Assembly: GCA_017958015.1 (NCBI GenBank)
Contig: JAGDDM010000198.1
Coordinates: 1 to 16,994, forward strand
DNA length: 16,994 nt
Direction of reading: 5' to 3'
From: Abditibacteriota bacterium
GTDB taxonomy: Bacteria; Armatimonadota; UBA5829
A program made the position numbers and the translations under genes. Within the stretch, counting starts at the first letter, position 1; every line of letters starts with the position of its first letter. The notes under the pieces are model-generated. The model worked only from the letters and a program-made list of their open reading frames with translations, had not been told where the DNA came from and ran no database searches. Of this stretch, positions 1-5,736 are shown one piece after another.

Positions 1-43
1 AATCCTCCTGTCTTTTCTTTTAAACTCACTATATATATATTAT

Positions 44-72
44 ATTATACCGGATTTATACCGGATACGCAA
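44..72 (-). promoter_or_regulatory. Promoter (and RBS) for a gene starting off the left edge
   Basis: Read on the minus strand, TTGCGT (67-72) and a perfect TATAAT (44-49) are separated by 17 bases. An AGGAGG Shine-Dalgarno lies at 4-9, so a minus-strand gene should begin just left of position 1. The -10 box is preceded by CCGG, and the 11-base unit ATCCGGTATAA occurs twice in tandem here (one copy is the real -10). The stretch between the -10 and the RBS is an AT alternation. The downstream gene is not in the window, so its identity is unknown. Confidence 0.7.
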
Positions 73-75
73 TTT

Positions 76-127
76 AAAAAGACCTCATTCCCTTTAAAAT
101 TTCGGGGAATGAGGTAATATTTTTTTT
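76..127. terminator. Bidirectional rho-independent terminator
   Basis: A perfect 11-bp stem is formed by ACCTCATTCCC (82-92) and GGGAATGAGGT (105-115) around a 12-base loop. On the plus strand it is followed by an eight-T run ending at 127; on the minus strand by a five-T run (76-80). In the minus direction it would stop the ferritin operon just before the promoter of the off-window gene. Confidence 0.85.
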
Positions 128-128
128 C

Positions 129-260
129 ATAGGGAATAGGGGTGGTGTTTTGCTGTCGCAAAACGGATTATAAAACTCACATTGCAATGCGGGTTATCTG
201 AATCCGTCGGCTCTGCCGACACATTCCCTGACACCTGACCCCAGGCCCCTGACCCCTATA
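129..260 (+). repeat. Structured intergenic repeat, copy 1
   Basis: This stretch is closely similar to the reverse complement of 12185-12331, so the two copies are inverted relative to each other. It contains a hairpin GTTTTGC/GCAAAAC (147-164), the palindrome CATTGCAATG (180-189), a hairpin GTCGGC/GCCGAC (206-220) and a C-rich right end (226-257) whose minus strand has four or more runs of G. The ends read ATAGGG and CCCCTAT, a short terminal inverted repeat. It encodes no protein. It ends about four bases from the ferritin stop codon. A non-autonomous MITE-like element or a REP-type repeat are the likeliest explanations; no transposase is visible. Confidence 0.75.
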
Positions 261-263
261 ATC

Positions 264-773
264 TCACAATACGAGAGAAGGAGCACTATATACTCTGGCT
301 CCCAGCTCGGCGTCCAGGGCGTAAAGTCCCTTGGCGTCGCCGCCGAAGAGCTCCATCTTCTTGCAGAGGCCGTCGGCGTTGGTTTCTTCCTCGCCCTGTT
401 CCTTGATAAACCAATCCAGGAACTGCATGGCTCTGAAGTCCTTCACGTCGTAGGCGGCGGAGTAGATGTTGTTGATGAGGCTTGTGACGTATTTTTCGTG
501 CTCAAGACCGGCGGCCAGGGGCTCGGCGAGACCCTTGAAAGTCTTGTCCGGCTTGGCGATGGCTTCGTAGGTGACCTTTTCGCCGTTGTTCTGGAGGTAT
601 TTGACGAAGAGGAGAGCGTGGTCCCGCTCTTCCTGAGCCTGAATGGAGTACCAGTTGGCGAAGCCGTCAAGACCCTGCTCGGTGTAGTAGTTGGCGAAGT
701 CCAGATAGAGATAGGCGGAGTAGAGCTCCTTGTTAATCTGGTCGTTCAAAAGCTCGTGAAGTTTTTTGTCCAT
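264..773 (-). CDS. ftn: Ferritin (non-haem iron storage)
   Basis: The 169-residue protein matches the usual length of bacterial FtnA-type ferritins. These oxidise Fe(II) at a di-iron ferroxidase centre and store the iron in a 24-subunit cytoplasmic shell. The expected ligands are visible: E16, E49, H52 (in QEERDH), E93, Q126 and E129 (in EQGEEE). There is no haem-ligand feature of bacterioferritin. The start at 773 is chosen because GGAAAGGA lies seven bases upstream and the protein then begins at the canonical first helix; an in-frame start at 809 would add 12 unrelated residues and overlap the upstream gene. The upstream superoxide reductase gene ends five bases away, and its stop codon sits in the Shine-Dalgarno region, so the two are probably co-translated. 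Iron storage next to superoxide removal suggests control of Fenton chemistry. The C-terminal tail after LGAR is short but of normal type. Confidence 0.95.
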   Translation of the reverse strand: MDKKLHELLNDQINKELYSAYLYLDFANYYTEQGLDGFANWYSIQAQEERDHALLFVKYLQNNGEKVTYEAIAKPDKTFKGLAEPLAAGLEHEKYVTSLINNIYSAAYDVKDFRAMQFLDWFIKEQGEEETNADGLCKKMELFGGDAKGLYALDAELGARVYSAPSLVL

Positions 774-778
774 ATTTC

Positions 779-1153
779 TTATCCTTTCCAAAGACCGTGG
801 AGATTGCAATAGGCGTAGGCGGCCTCAACCTCGTCGCCGTCGACGAGGGCGAAAACGACCTTGGGAGCGTCGCCGGGCTTCAGGGCCTTGCGCTGGTTGC
901 CCTGCTTCGTCTGCAGGGAAACCCACTCGATGAAGTGTTCTTCCGCCATGGGATGGGCGGCGCTGCCGACCTCAACGGTAACGAGATTGCCCTCGACCTT
1001 GACCACGGGGACATGCTTTTCCGCAGAGGCGTCAACGCTTCCGGGAACGATTTCTTTCATGTTTTCGCCGCAGCACTTAACCGGCACGCCGGAGTTCTTG
1101 GCAAAAGCGATGATGTTGCCGCAATGGGCGCATACGTAAAACTTCTGTTCCAT
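779..1153 (-). CDS. dfx: Desulfoferrodoxin / superoxide reductase
   Basis: This 124-residue protein is a two-domain (class I) superoxide reductase, which reduces superoxide to hydrogen peroxide without producing oxygen, as anaerobes do. The N-terminal desulforedoxin domain has C8, C11, C27 and C28 for the FeCys4 site. The C-terminal neelaredoxin domain has the catalytic EKH (E45-K46-H47) and the remaining Fe(His)4Cys ligands H67, H73, C116 and H119 (in YCNLHG). All expected ligands are present, so it should be active. GAAAGGA lies upstream of the ATG. The gene follows the MBL-fold gene by 12 bases and is followed by ferritin, giving a small oxygen/iron defence operon. The electron donor is usually rubredoxin; none is encoded here. 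Confidence 0.97.
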   Translation of the reverse strand: MEQKFYVCAHCGNIIAFAKNSGVPVKCCGENMKEIVPGSVDASAEKHVPVVKVEGNLVTVEVGSAAHPMAEEHFIEWVSLQTKQGNQRKALKPGDAPKVVFALVDGDEVEAAYAYCNLHGLWKG

Positions 1154-1165
1154 AAGAGTTCCTTT

Positions 1166-1825
1166 CTATTTGAGAACGTGGCTGGGTTCCAAAACCAGAA
1201 CCGAGGGGCTCGCCGGAATATCCGTGGGCTCGAATCGGGTTACACCCAAGCGAACAACGTTCAAAATTCTGTTTGTGAAGTCCTCCACCGGACCGATGGG
1301 GAAAGAGCACCAGGGGGTGGAGAAATGCATGGGGATGATGACCTTGGCGCCGAGGTCGGCAACCACTTCTTCGGCGGTGGCGGCGTCGATGGTGAAGTAG
1401 CCGCCCACGGGAACCAGGACGATGTCGGTTCTGCCGATTTCTTTGAGCTCGGCGGGTGTGAGTTTGCGGCCCAAATCACCCAGGTGCACGAGGGTCATGC
1501 CCTCAATCTCAAGGACAAAGACGATGCTTTTGCCTCTCTGGGCGCCGCCGTTTTCGTCGTGGTCCGTTTCGATGCCCTTTATCTTTATGTCGCCGAAGGT
1601 GTAGCTGCCGGGCTTGTCGAAGACCGTGGGGTTGCCCTGTACGAACTTAAGACACCGGTGGTCCGGATGGGAGTGGGACACGCACACCGCGTCCGCCTCG
1701 CCGCAGTAGGGCACGTATTTCAAAGAGTCGCCGTAGCCCTCGGGATCGTATGGGTCGAAGAGAATCTTGGCGCCGTTCTTGGCGGTCACCAGAAACGAGG
1801 AGTGGGCGATATATAAAATTTCCAT
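1166..1825 (-). CDS. MBL-fold metal-dependent hydrolase
   Basis: The 219-residue protein belongs to the metallo-beta-lactamase superfamily, in the small single-domain group related to UPF0173 and UlaG-like proteins. It shows the signature SHSHPDH (H51, H53, D55, H56), the HLGD aspartate (D117) and a final histidine in IPMHF (H167), so a binuclear metal site is expected. The early AHSSF motif (residues 7-11) and the following DP segment also fit that group. The substrate cannot be read from the sequence. A strong TAGGAGG lies upstream of the ATG. Its place ahead of superoxide reductase and ferritin suggests a role in oxidative or metal stress, but that is guilt by association. There is no flavodoxin or di-iron domain, so it is not a flavodiiron oxygen reductase. 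Confidence 0.9.
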   Translation of the reverse strand: MEILYIAHSSFLVTAKNGAKILFDPYDPEGYGDSLKYVPYCGEADAVCVSHSHPDHRCLKFVQGNPTVFDKPGSYTFGDIKIKGIETDHDENGGAQRGKSIVFVLEIEGMTLVHLGDLGRKLTPAELKEIGRTDIVLVPVGGYFTIDAATAEEVVADLGAKVIIPMHFSTPWCSFPIGPVEDFTNRILNVVRLGVTRFEPTDIPASPSVLVLEPSHVLK

Positions 1826-1833
1826 ATTGCCTC

Positions 1834-1956
1834 CTAATGTGCCACGGAAATCGGCTGATGATACTCTATCGGCGCCGGCTTGTCAACGCAATGAATGAAG
1901 AAAGCCGCCGCGGCGAGAAGAGCTATGATTACCCAAAATCTGATGTTGCTTTTCAA
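1834..1956 (-). CDS. Possible small membrane peptide (40 aa, TTG start)
   Basis: A short frame from TTG (1956) to TAG (1834) encodes 40 residues. It begins MKSNIRFW, continues with a hydrophobic stretch (VIIALLAAAAFFI, about residues 9-21) and ends with a polar tail carrying the single C23. This is the plan of a single-pass membrane peptide with a basic N-terminus. Three things favour a real gene: its TAG stop is inside the TTAGGAGG Shine-Dalgarno of the next gene, the same coupling seen between superoxide reductase and ferritin; a good promoter lies upstream (2005-2033); and its codons resemble neighbouring genes. Against it: the start is TTG with no clear ribosome binding site, and a consensus promoter lies within it. 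I do not recognise the family. It could also be a decayed or 5'-truncated gene. Confidence 0.45.
   Translation of the reverse strand: MKSNIRFWVIIALLAAAAFFIHCVDKPAPIEYHQPISVAH
1858..1886 (-). promoter_or_regulatory. Sigma-70-type promoter for the MBL-dfx-ftn operon
   Basis: On the minus strand a perfect TTGACA (1881-1886) and TATCAT (1858-1863) are 17 bases apart. The predicted start, near 1851, would leave a leader of about 26 bases before the MBL-fold gene, including its strong Shine-Dalgarno. The promoter lies inside the possible small peptide gene, so if both are real the operon has two transcription starts. Confidence 0.65.
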
Positions 1957-1975
1957 TGGCCGTTACCCGTATAAT
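1946..1975 (+). promoter_or_regulatory. Candidate promoter for the lipoprotein-rhodanese pair
   Basis: TTGCTT (1946-1951) and a perfect TATAAT (1970-1975) are 18 bases apart. The predicted start near 1982 gives a leader of about 52 bases before the ATG at 2034. The -35 is weak (three of six consensus bases). Confidence 0.5.
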
Positions 1976-1983
1976 ATTAATAG

Positions 1984-1997
1984 GCGGATATCACCGC
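1984..1997. promoter_or_regulatory. Candidate operator dyad GCGG-N6-CCGC
   Basis: The inverted repeat GCGGATATCACCGC lies between two promoters that face each other, exactly where the predicted 5' ends of the two transcripts overlap (about 1982-1998). A protein bound here could control both directions, or the dyad may act as an RNA hairpin. The arms are only four bases, so chance occurrence is possible. Confidence 0.3.
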
Positions 1998-2004
1998 TGA
2001 ATCT

Positions 2005-2033
2005 ATTATACCGGTTTGAGGTTTCGATTTCAA
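2005..2033 (-). promoter_or_regulatory. Minus-strand promoter upstream of the small peptide gene
   Basis: On the minus strand TTGAAA (2028-2033) and a perfect TATAAT (2005-2010) are 17 bases apart, with CCGG directly before the -10. The predicted start near 1998 would produce a transcript covering the 40-residue frame and then the MBL-dfx-ftn genes. The -35 box abuts the ATG at 2034 of the oppositely oriented lipoprotein gene. Confidence 0.6.
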
Positions 2034-3023
2034 ATGAAAACGAAAGCGGTTCTGCTTATAATACTTCTCTTTTTCGCCCTTGGTTCCTGCAACGGCGAAT
2101 CTCTCCGGATTATTTATACCAACGACATAGAGGGGCGGTTCTTTCCCTGCGATTGCGGCGGCGCCGGGTCCGCGGGTTTCGCCCGCACAGCCGGCGTAAT
2201 CGCCAAACTCCGCAGGGAGAAACCGAACTCGATAGTCGTGGACTCCGGAGGCTTCATCGACAAGTCTTACAAGGCCTCCCTGGCCTCCGATTTGGCGAAA
2301 ACCGCCGGTTACGACGTCATGTCCCGTTCCGGCAAGGCCGTGTTCAATACCGCCGCCGTCAAAACCGTTGAGAGCGGGGCGGTGTACCTCAAATCCGCCG
2401 CCTTTGTCTCCGCCGGCTCCGAGGGTGATCTCCGCAAAGGCAAGCCGGTTCTTATCGCCTTGGACAGAGAGGGCAAACTCACCGACGCCTATCTCAAATC
2501 CGCCAAAAACGGTCCGGATATCCTTATCGGTGGGCGCTCCCGCTCCGCGATTAAGGGCGTGAAAAAGGCGGGGCGCACGAGGATTTTGCAAACCTCCGTG
2601 GGCGGCACCAAAGTGGGCTGCTGCGACATCGTGATTGAGAAGGGGAAGATAAAGTCGGTGGCGGTTAAGACCGTTGCGGTAACGGCCTCATCTCCCGAGA
2701 GCGGAGCGGTGAAAGCGAAACTCACCGCCTTCGAGAAGAAGTGCGCCGCCGTTGCCGAAGCGAACCCGAAAACCCTTGTTTTCGGCAACCTGAAAAAGGG
2801 AGCGTCGAAAACCGTCGCATGCAAGATAAAGGGGAAGAATTACAAAGTAATCGGCATGCGGGACTCCGACAGCGTGAGGATTGTGTCCGTTAAGGGTGGC
2901 GTCGTCACGCTTAAAGTCACCGGCAGGGAAAAGGGCAGACTCAAGGAGGAAGTCCTTTTGGACATATCTTCGCCGGGCTGCGCCTTCGAGCTGAAAATCA
3001 CCGTAGCGGGGAACGTGAAATGA
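2034..3023 (+). CDS. Lipoprotein with degenerate 5'-nucleotidase-like and DUF1573-like domains
   Basis: The 329-residue protein starts with a lipoprotein signal (lipobox LGSC, lipidated C19). Residues 24-75 follow the N-terminal metallophosphatase part of the UshA/5'-nucleotidase family (YTNDIEGRF, then VVDSGG), with a CxC at C39/C41 as in relatives carrying a PCGC motif. The metal-binding positions look replaced: the family's DxH is D31-I-E33, the GD is G72-G73, the GNH region near 97-101 reads SRSGK, and GHSH is G167-R-S-R170. It is therefore probably not a phosphatase. The last 85 residues (from about 245) resemble a DUF1573-type Ig-like fold (VFGNLKKG). The ATG at 2034 is preferred over TTG at 2016 because it follows GAGG and begins the signal peptide. 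It overlaps the next gene by four bases (ATGA). Likely role: an envelope binding or scaffold protein. Confidence 0.75.
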   Translation: MKTKAVLLIILLFFALGSCNGESLRIIYTNDIEGRFFPCDCGGAGSAGFARTAGVIAKLRREKPNSIVVDSGGFIDKSYKASLASDLAKTAGYDVMSRSGKAVFNTAAVKTVESGAVYLKSAAFVSAGSEGDLRKGKPVLIALDREGKLTDAYLKSAKNGPDILIGGRSRSAIKGVKKAGRTRILQTSVGGTKVGCCDIVIEKGKIKSVAVKTVAVTASSPESGAVKAKLTAFEKKCAAVAEANPKTLVFGNLKKGASKTVACKIKGKNYKVIGMRDSDSVRIVSVKGGVVTLKVTGREKGRLKEEVLLDISSPGCAFELKITVAGNVK

Positions 3024-3433
3024 AGATAATCGTAAAATGCTGTCTCATAATCGCCGCCGCCTTTGTCTGCGGCCTCGTGTATAATTTCCTCTCCCCCAAG
3101 GGCGTCGATGTTATCCGACACAAATCCGAGGCGGAGTATATAACTTTGGAGGAAGCGGCGAAGGGGGAATACGTCTTTGTTGACGCCAGGAAAAAGGAAC
3201 TTTTCGACAAGGGGCATATTAAGGGAGCGGTGAATATCGAGCCCAATGGGGCTTTCGGGGAGCTTTCCCGAAGCGGGAAAATCATTGTCTACTGCTCCGG
3301 CGGCAGCTGTTCCGACGCGGAGAAAGTGGCGGATGCCCTCACGGAAGCGGGATTTCCGAAAGTGTTTGTGCTCGCTGAGGGGTATGAGGCGTGGAAGGAT
3401 AGGGGATTGCCCGTTGACAGCGGCGGATTATAA
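3020..3433 (+). CDS. Membrane-anchored rhodanese-like protein
   Basis: The 137-residue protein has an N-terminal membrane segment (about 3-24) and one rhodanese domain (about 40-135), which would place the domain outside the cytoplasmic membrane. Visible motifs are VDAR (D55, R57), the conserved H66 in GHIKGAVN, and the active loop CSGGSC with nucleophile C92 and a second C97. Rhodaneses carry sulfane sulfur on the loop cysteine, moving it from thiosulfate or a persulfide to an acceptor; the extra cysteine may allow a disulfide or redox role. Its ATG overlaps the stop of the upstream lipoprotein gene, so the two are translationally coupled and may act together. In other bacteria I recall rhodanese and DUF1573 genes being neighbours. 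It ends 11 bases from the convergent hrcA with no terminator visible. Confidence 0.88.
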   Translation: MKIIVKCCLIIAAAFVCGLVYNFLSPKGVDVIRHKSEAEYITLEEAAKGEYVFVDARKKELFDKGHIKGAVNIEPNGAFGELSRSGKIIVYCSGGSCSDAEKVADALTEAGFPKVFVLAEGYEAWKDRGLPVDSGGL

Positions 3434-3444
3434 AGCCGATACCG

Positions 3445-4446
3445 CTAAATCCCCAACTGTTCCAGCAGCGCCGTCAAATTGGAGGACATGAACTTCACCG
3501 CGGCCACGGATTTTTTGTAGTCCATTCTGGTGGGGCCGATGACTCCGATGGAGCCCACGGGTCTGCCGCCGATGGTGTACTGCTTGCCCACGAAGCTGCA
3601 ATCTTTCATTTCGTCTATGGTGTTTTCGGAGCCGATGATGACGGTGACGCCGGGGTTGGCGAAGGCTGTTGACAGGAGCCGGGCGAGGATTTGTTTGTCC
3701 TCCAAAACCCGCAAAATGGCGCCCAGTTTTCCCGCGTCCTTAAACTCCGGCTGTTTCATGATATATCCGGTGCCTCTCAGATGAACGTCCGTTCGGATTT
3801 CGTCGGAGAGGATTTTTTTTATGTCCTCAAAAAACGGGGCGTACTTTTCGTCGGAGACGGCTCTGTCCCGGGCCTCGTCCATGGTTTTGCCCACTATGGC
3901 GTCGGTGAGGAAATTGGTGGCGTGGCGGGCGTCCAGATTCCGGTTGTTCACGAAGCCGTGGATCACTCTGCCGTTGTCCAGAACTATAACCGCCAGGAAT
4001 TTGCCTTTCTGCACGTCGGAGACGTTTGCCGCGCTGATTCCGGTGGCGTTGATGTTGGGCTGTGTCGCCACGGCGGTGCACCGGGCGAGATCGGCGAGAA
4101 TGCCGCAGCTTTTGTCCAGAATGTTGTCAATCTCCCCGCTGCGCTCCGCCATTTCGTCCTTGGCTGCTCCCGCCTGCCGGGAGGGAATCTTATGGCTGTC
4201 CATCAGTTTGTCCACGTAGAAACGGTAGCCCATGTCCGAGGGAATTCGTCCGGCGGAGGTGTGGGGCTGGCTGAGGTAGCCCATGTCCGCCAGCTCCGCC
4301 ATGTCGTTTCTTATGGTGGCGGATTTCACGTCCCAAATGTACCGACCCACAAGGGTTTTGGACGCCACCGGTTCCGCCGTGATGACGTAGTCGGTGACAA
4401 CGGCTTTCAGTATGAGTTTTTTCCGTTCGGGAAGTTTGTCCTGCAT
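3445..4446 (-). CDS. hrcA: Heat-inducible transcription repressor HrcA
   Basis: At 333 residues this matches HrcA, the repressor that binds CIRCE operators in front of chaperone genes and depends on GroEL for folding. The N-terminal winged helix (about 5-80) has the family signature: SATIRNDM (42-49), LADMGYLSQPHTSAGR (52-67) and GYRFYVD (73-79). A GAF-like domain and dimerisation region follow. The neighbourhood is unusual: it normally precedes grpE-dnaK-dnaJ, but here it is the last gene of mreB-mreC-mreD-hrcA, starting one base after the mreD stop. No CIRCE sequence (TTAGCACTC-N9-GAGTGCTAA) was noticed in the window, so autoregulation at the mreB promoter is not supported. Its targets are presumably elsewhere. 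Confidence 0.96.
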   Translation of the reverse strand: MQDKLPERKKLILKAVVTDYVITAEPVASKTLVGRYIWDVKSATIRNDMAELADMGYLSQPHTSAGRIPSDMGYRFYVDKLMDSHKIPSRQAGAAKDEMAERSGEIDNILDKSCGILADLARCTAVATQPNINATGISAANVSDVQKGKFLAVIVLDNGRVIHGFVNNRNLDARHATNFLTDAIVGKTMDEARDRAVSDEKYAPFFEDIKKILSDEIRTDVHLRGTGYIMKQPEFKDAGKLGAILRVLEDKQILARLLSTAFANPGVTVIIGSENTIDEMKDCSFVGKQYTIGGRPVGSIGVIGPTRMDYKKSVAAVKFMSSNLTALLEQLGI

Positions 4447-4447
4447 T

Positions 4448-4930
4448 TTATCTCAGTGTGTCCTTGCCTCTGGCGGCGATGTGGAGATAAATCGTGTAGC
4501 CCACAAGGGCGAAAAGGGTGTTGAGAACAGCCTCACCCAAGACGGCCCTGAAGGCGGGTGCCGGTCTCGCCGGCGGATTTGCCAAAAGGAATACTCCCTC
4601 GGCCAAAAGTGTCAAAACGAAAACCGACGCGGAGGGCACCAGAGGCGTGTCTCCGAAAAGGTATTCCTTAAGCGACCCGGCGGCGGCGCATGCGGCGGTG
4701 CGGGTGAAGAGGAATGTGCCCAGACAGGTGCCGGCCAGTCCGCCGGATATGAGTCCCGCGACGAAGCCCAGAAAGCCGCCGGCAACGGTGCCGCAGGCTC
4801 CGGAGTAGAGAATCGCCACAGTCAACAGGAAGTCCGGCTTGCCGTCCATAACGGCCAGCCACCGTGGGGCGGATCCGTTCAACACCGCGGCGGCAACAAA
4901 GAGAACTGCCGCCCAAATATACTTTTTCAT
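4448..4930 (-). CDS. mreD: Rod shape-determining protein MreD
   Basis: This 160-residue, very hydrophobic protein has about five predicted membrane segments and the length and position of MreD, the integral membrane part of the elongasome that links MreB and MreC to lateral wall synthesis. It shows the family's early PDFLL (32-36) followed by glycine-rich helices (50-70). MreD is poorly conserved, so the call rests on topology, length and its place directly after mreC, which it overlaps by four bases (ATGA). The stop is one base from hrcA. The usual downstream partners mrdA (PBP2) and rodA are absent from this operon. Confidence 0.9.
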   Translation of the reverse strand: MKKYIWAAVLFVAAAVLNGSAPRWLAVMDGKPDFLLTVAILYSGACGTVAGGFLGFVAGLISGGLAGTCLGTFLFTRTAACAAAGSLKEYLFGDTPLVPSASVFVLTLLAEGVFLLANPPARPAPAFRAVLGEAVLNTLFALVGYTIYLHIAARGKDTLR

Positions 4931-5730
4931 TTAACGGTCACAAAGACGAACTCAAGTTCGTCGAAGTCAACGGCGGGGCGCACGTCCGCCACGGTGATGC
5001 CCGCGGCGTTGTCTCTTTTGATTTTCGTGACGACGCCGACGGGGATTCCCTTGGGGATGACGCCGCCCATGCCGGAGGTTATAACCGTGTCTCCCTGCCT
5101 GATGTCCGCGTCCTTGGCCAGATAGTTGAGCACCAATTCGTCGGTTCCCGCGCCCTGAAGGATTCCCGGCGCCCGGCTCCGTTCCGTCATGGCGCCGATG
5201 TTGCTGCCGGAGTCGGTGAGGTAGACAATCTTTCCGGAGGAGGCGGTGACGGAGGATATCTGTCCGATGAGGCCCTTGTCGCTTACCACCGCGGCGCCGG
5301 TCTCAACGCCGTCCTTTTGGCCCAGATTCACGGTAGCGGTGTCGAACCAGTTGGAGGGGTCTCTGGCTATGATTTCCCCGGTTTTGCACTTGCCGCCCAC
5401 GGTGGGCTTGGCGTTCAGGAGCTTCCGGAGCCGTTTGTTTTCCTCGTCCATGGACCGGGAGGCCGCTATCTCCGCCTTGAGCTCTTTGTTTTCCTTTTCG
5501 AGGCGTATGTTCCGGGCTTCCAGCTTTTTGCGGGATGTGAACTTGCGGCCCAGACCGGAGAACCCGTCGCCCACGCTTCGGACGCAGTTGTTGATGGGGG
5601 ATATGACACCGTTAGTGACACGGCGGAGAGTGTTTTCTCCGCCGCGGGCGTTTACGGTTTCGTTTATCCTGCCGCAGCCCAGGGCCGCGACCAAGAGAGC
5701 GGCTATCACCGCTACCGGTTTAAGTGTCAT
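4927..5730 (-). CDS. mreC: Rod shape-determining protein MreC
   Basis: The 267-residue protein has one N-terminal membrane helix (about 5-18), a charged coiled coil (about 66-108) and the periplasmic beta-rich MreC core (about 115-267). Core motifs include RDPSNWFD, VVSDKGLIGQ, a TDSGSNIGA stretch and TSGMGGVIPKGIPVG near 218-232. MreC dimerises and organises the penicillin-binding proteins of cell elongation. It begins six bases after mreB without a strong Shine-Dalgarno, so translation probably depends on coupling. The N-terminus contains ALGC, which superficially resembles a lipobox but has alanine at the -3 position. Confidence 0.95.
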   Translation of the reverse strand: MTLKPVAVIAALLVAALGCGRINETVNARGGENTLRRVTNGVISPINNCVRSVGDGFSGLGRKFTSRKKLEARNIRLEKENKELKAEIAASRSMDEENKRLRKLLNAKPTVGGKCKTGEIIARDPSNWFDTATVNLGQKDGVETGAAVVSDKGLIGQISSVTASSGKIVYLTDSGSNIGAMTERSRAPGILQGAGTDELVLNYLAKDADIRQGDTVITSGMGGVIPKGIPVGVVTKIKRDNAAGITVADVRPAVDFDELEFVFVTVK

Positions 5731-5736
5731 TTCGCG

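Noticed and set aside
774..809. Upstream in-frame start for ferritin
   Set aside because: It would add 12 residues foreign to the family and overlap dfx; the ATG at 773 has a good Shine-Dalgarno.
797..1816. 339-residue plus-strand open frame opposite dfx and the MBL gene
   Set aside because: Both minus-strand genes have complete catalytic motifs and good ribosome binding sites; this frame has neither.
3434..3444. Terminator between the convergent rhodanese and hrcA genes
   Set aside because: The gap is 11 bases and only a weak AGCGG/CCGCT pairing without a T run is visible, so none is called.
4927..5730. MreC as a lipoprotein because of ALGC near its N-terminus
   Set aside because: Alanine at the -3 position is a poor lipobox and MreC family members are anchored by a membrane helix; coincidence is likelier.
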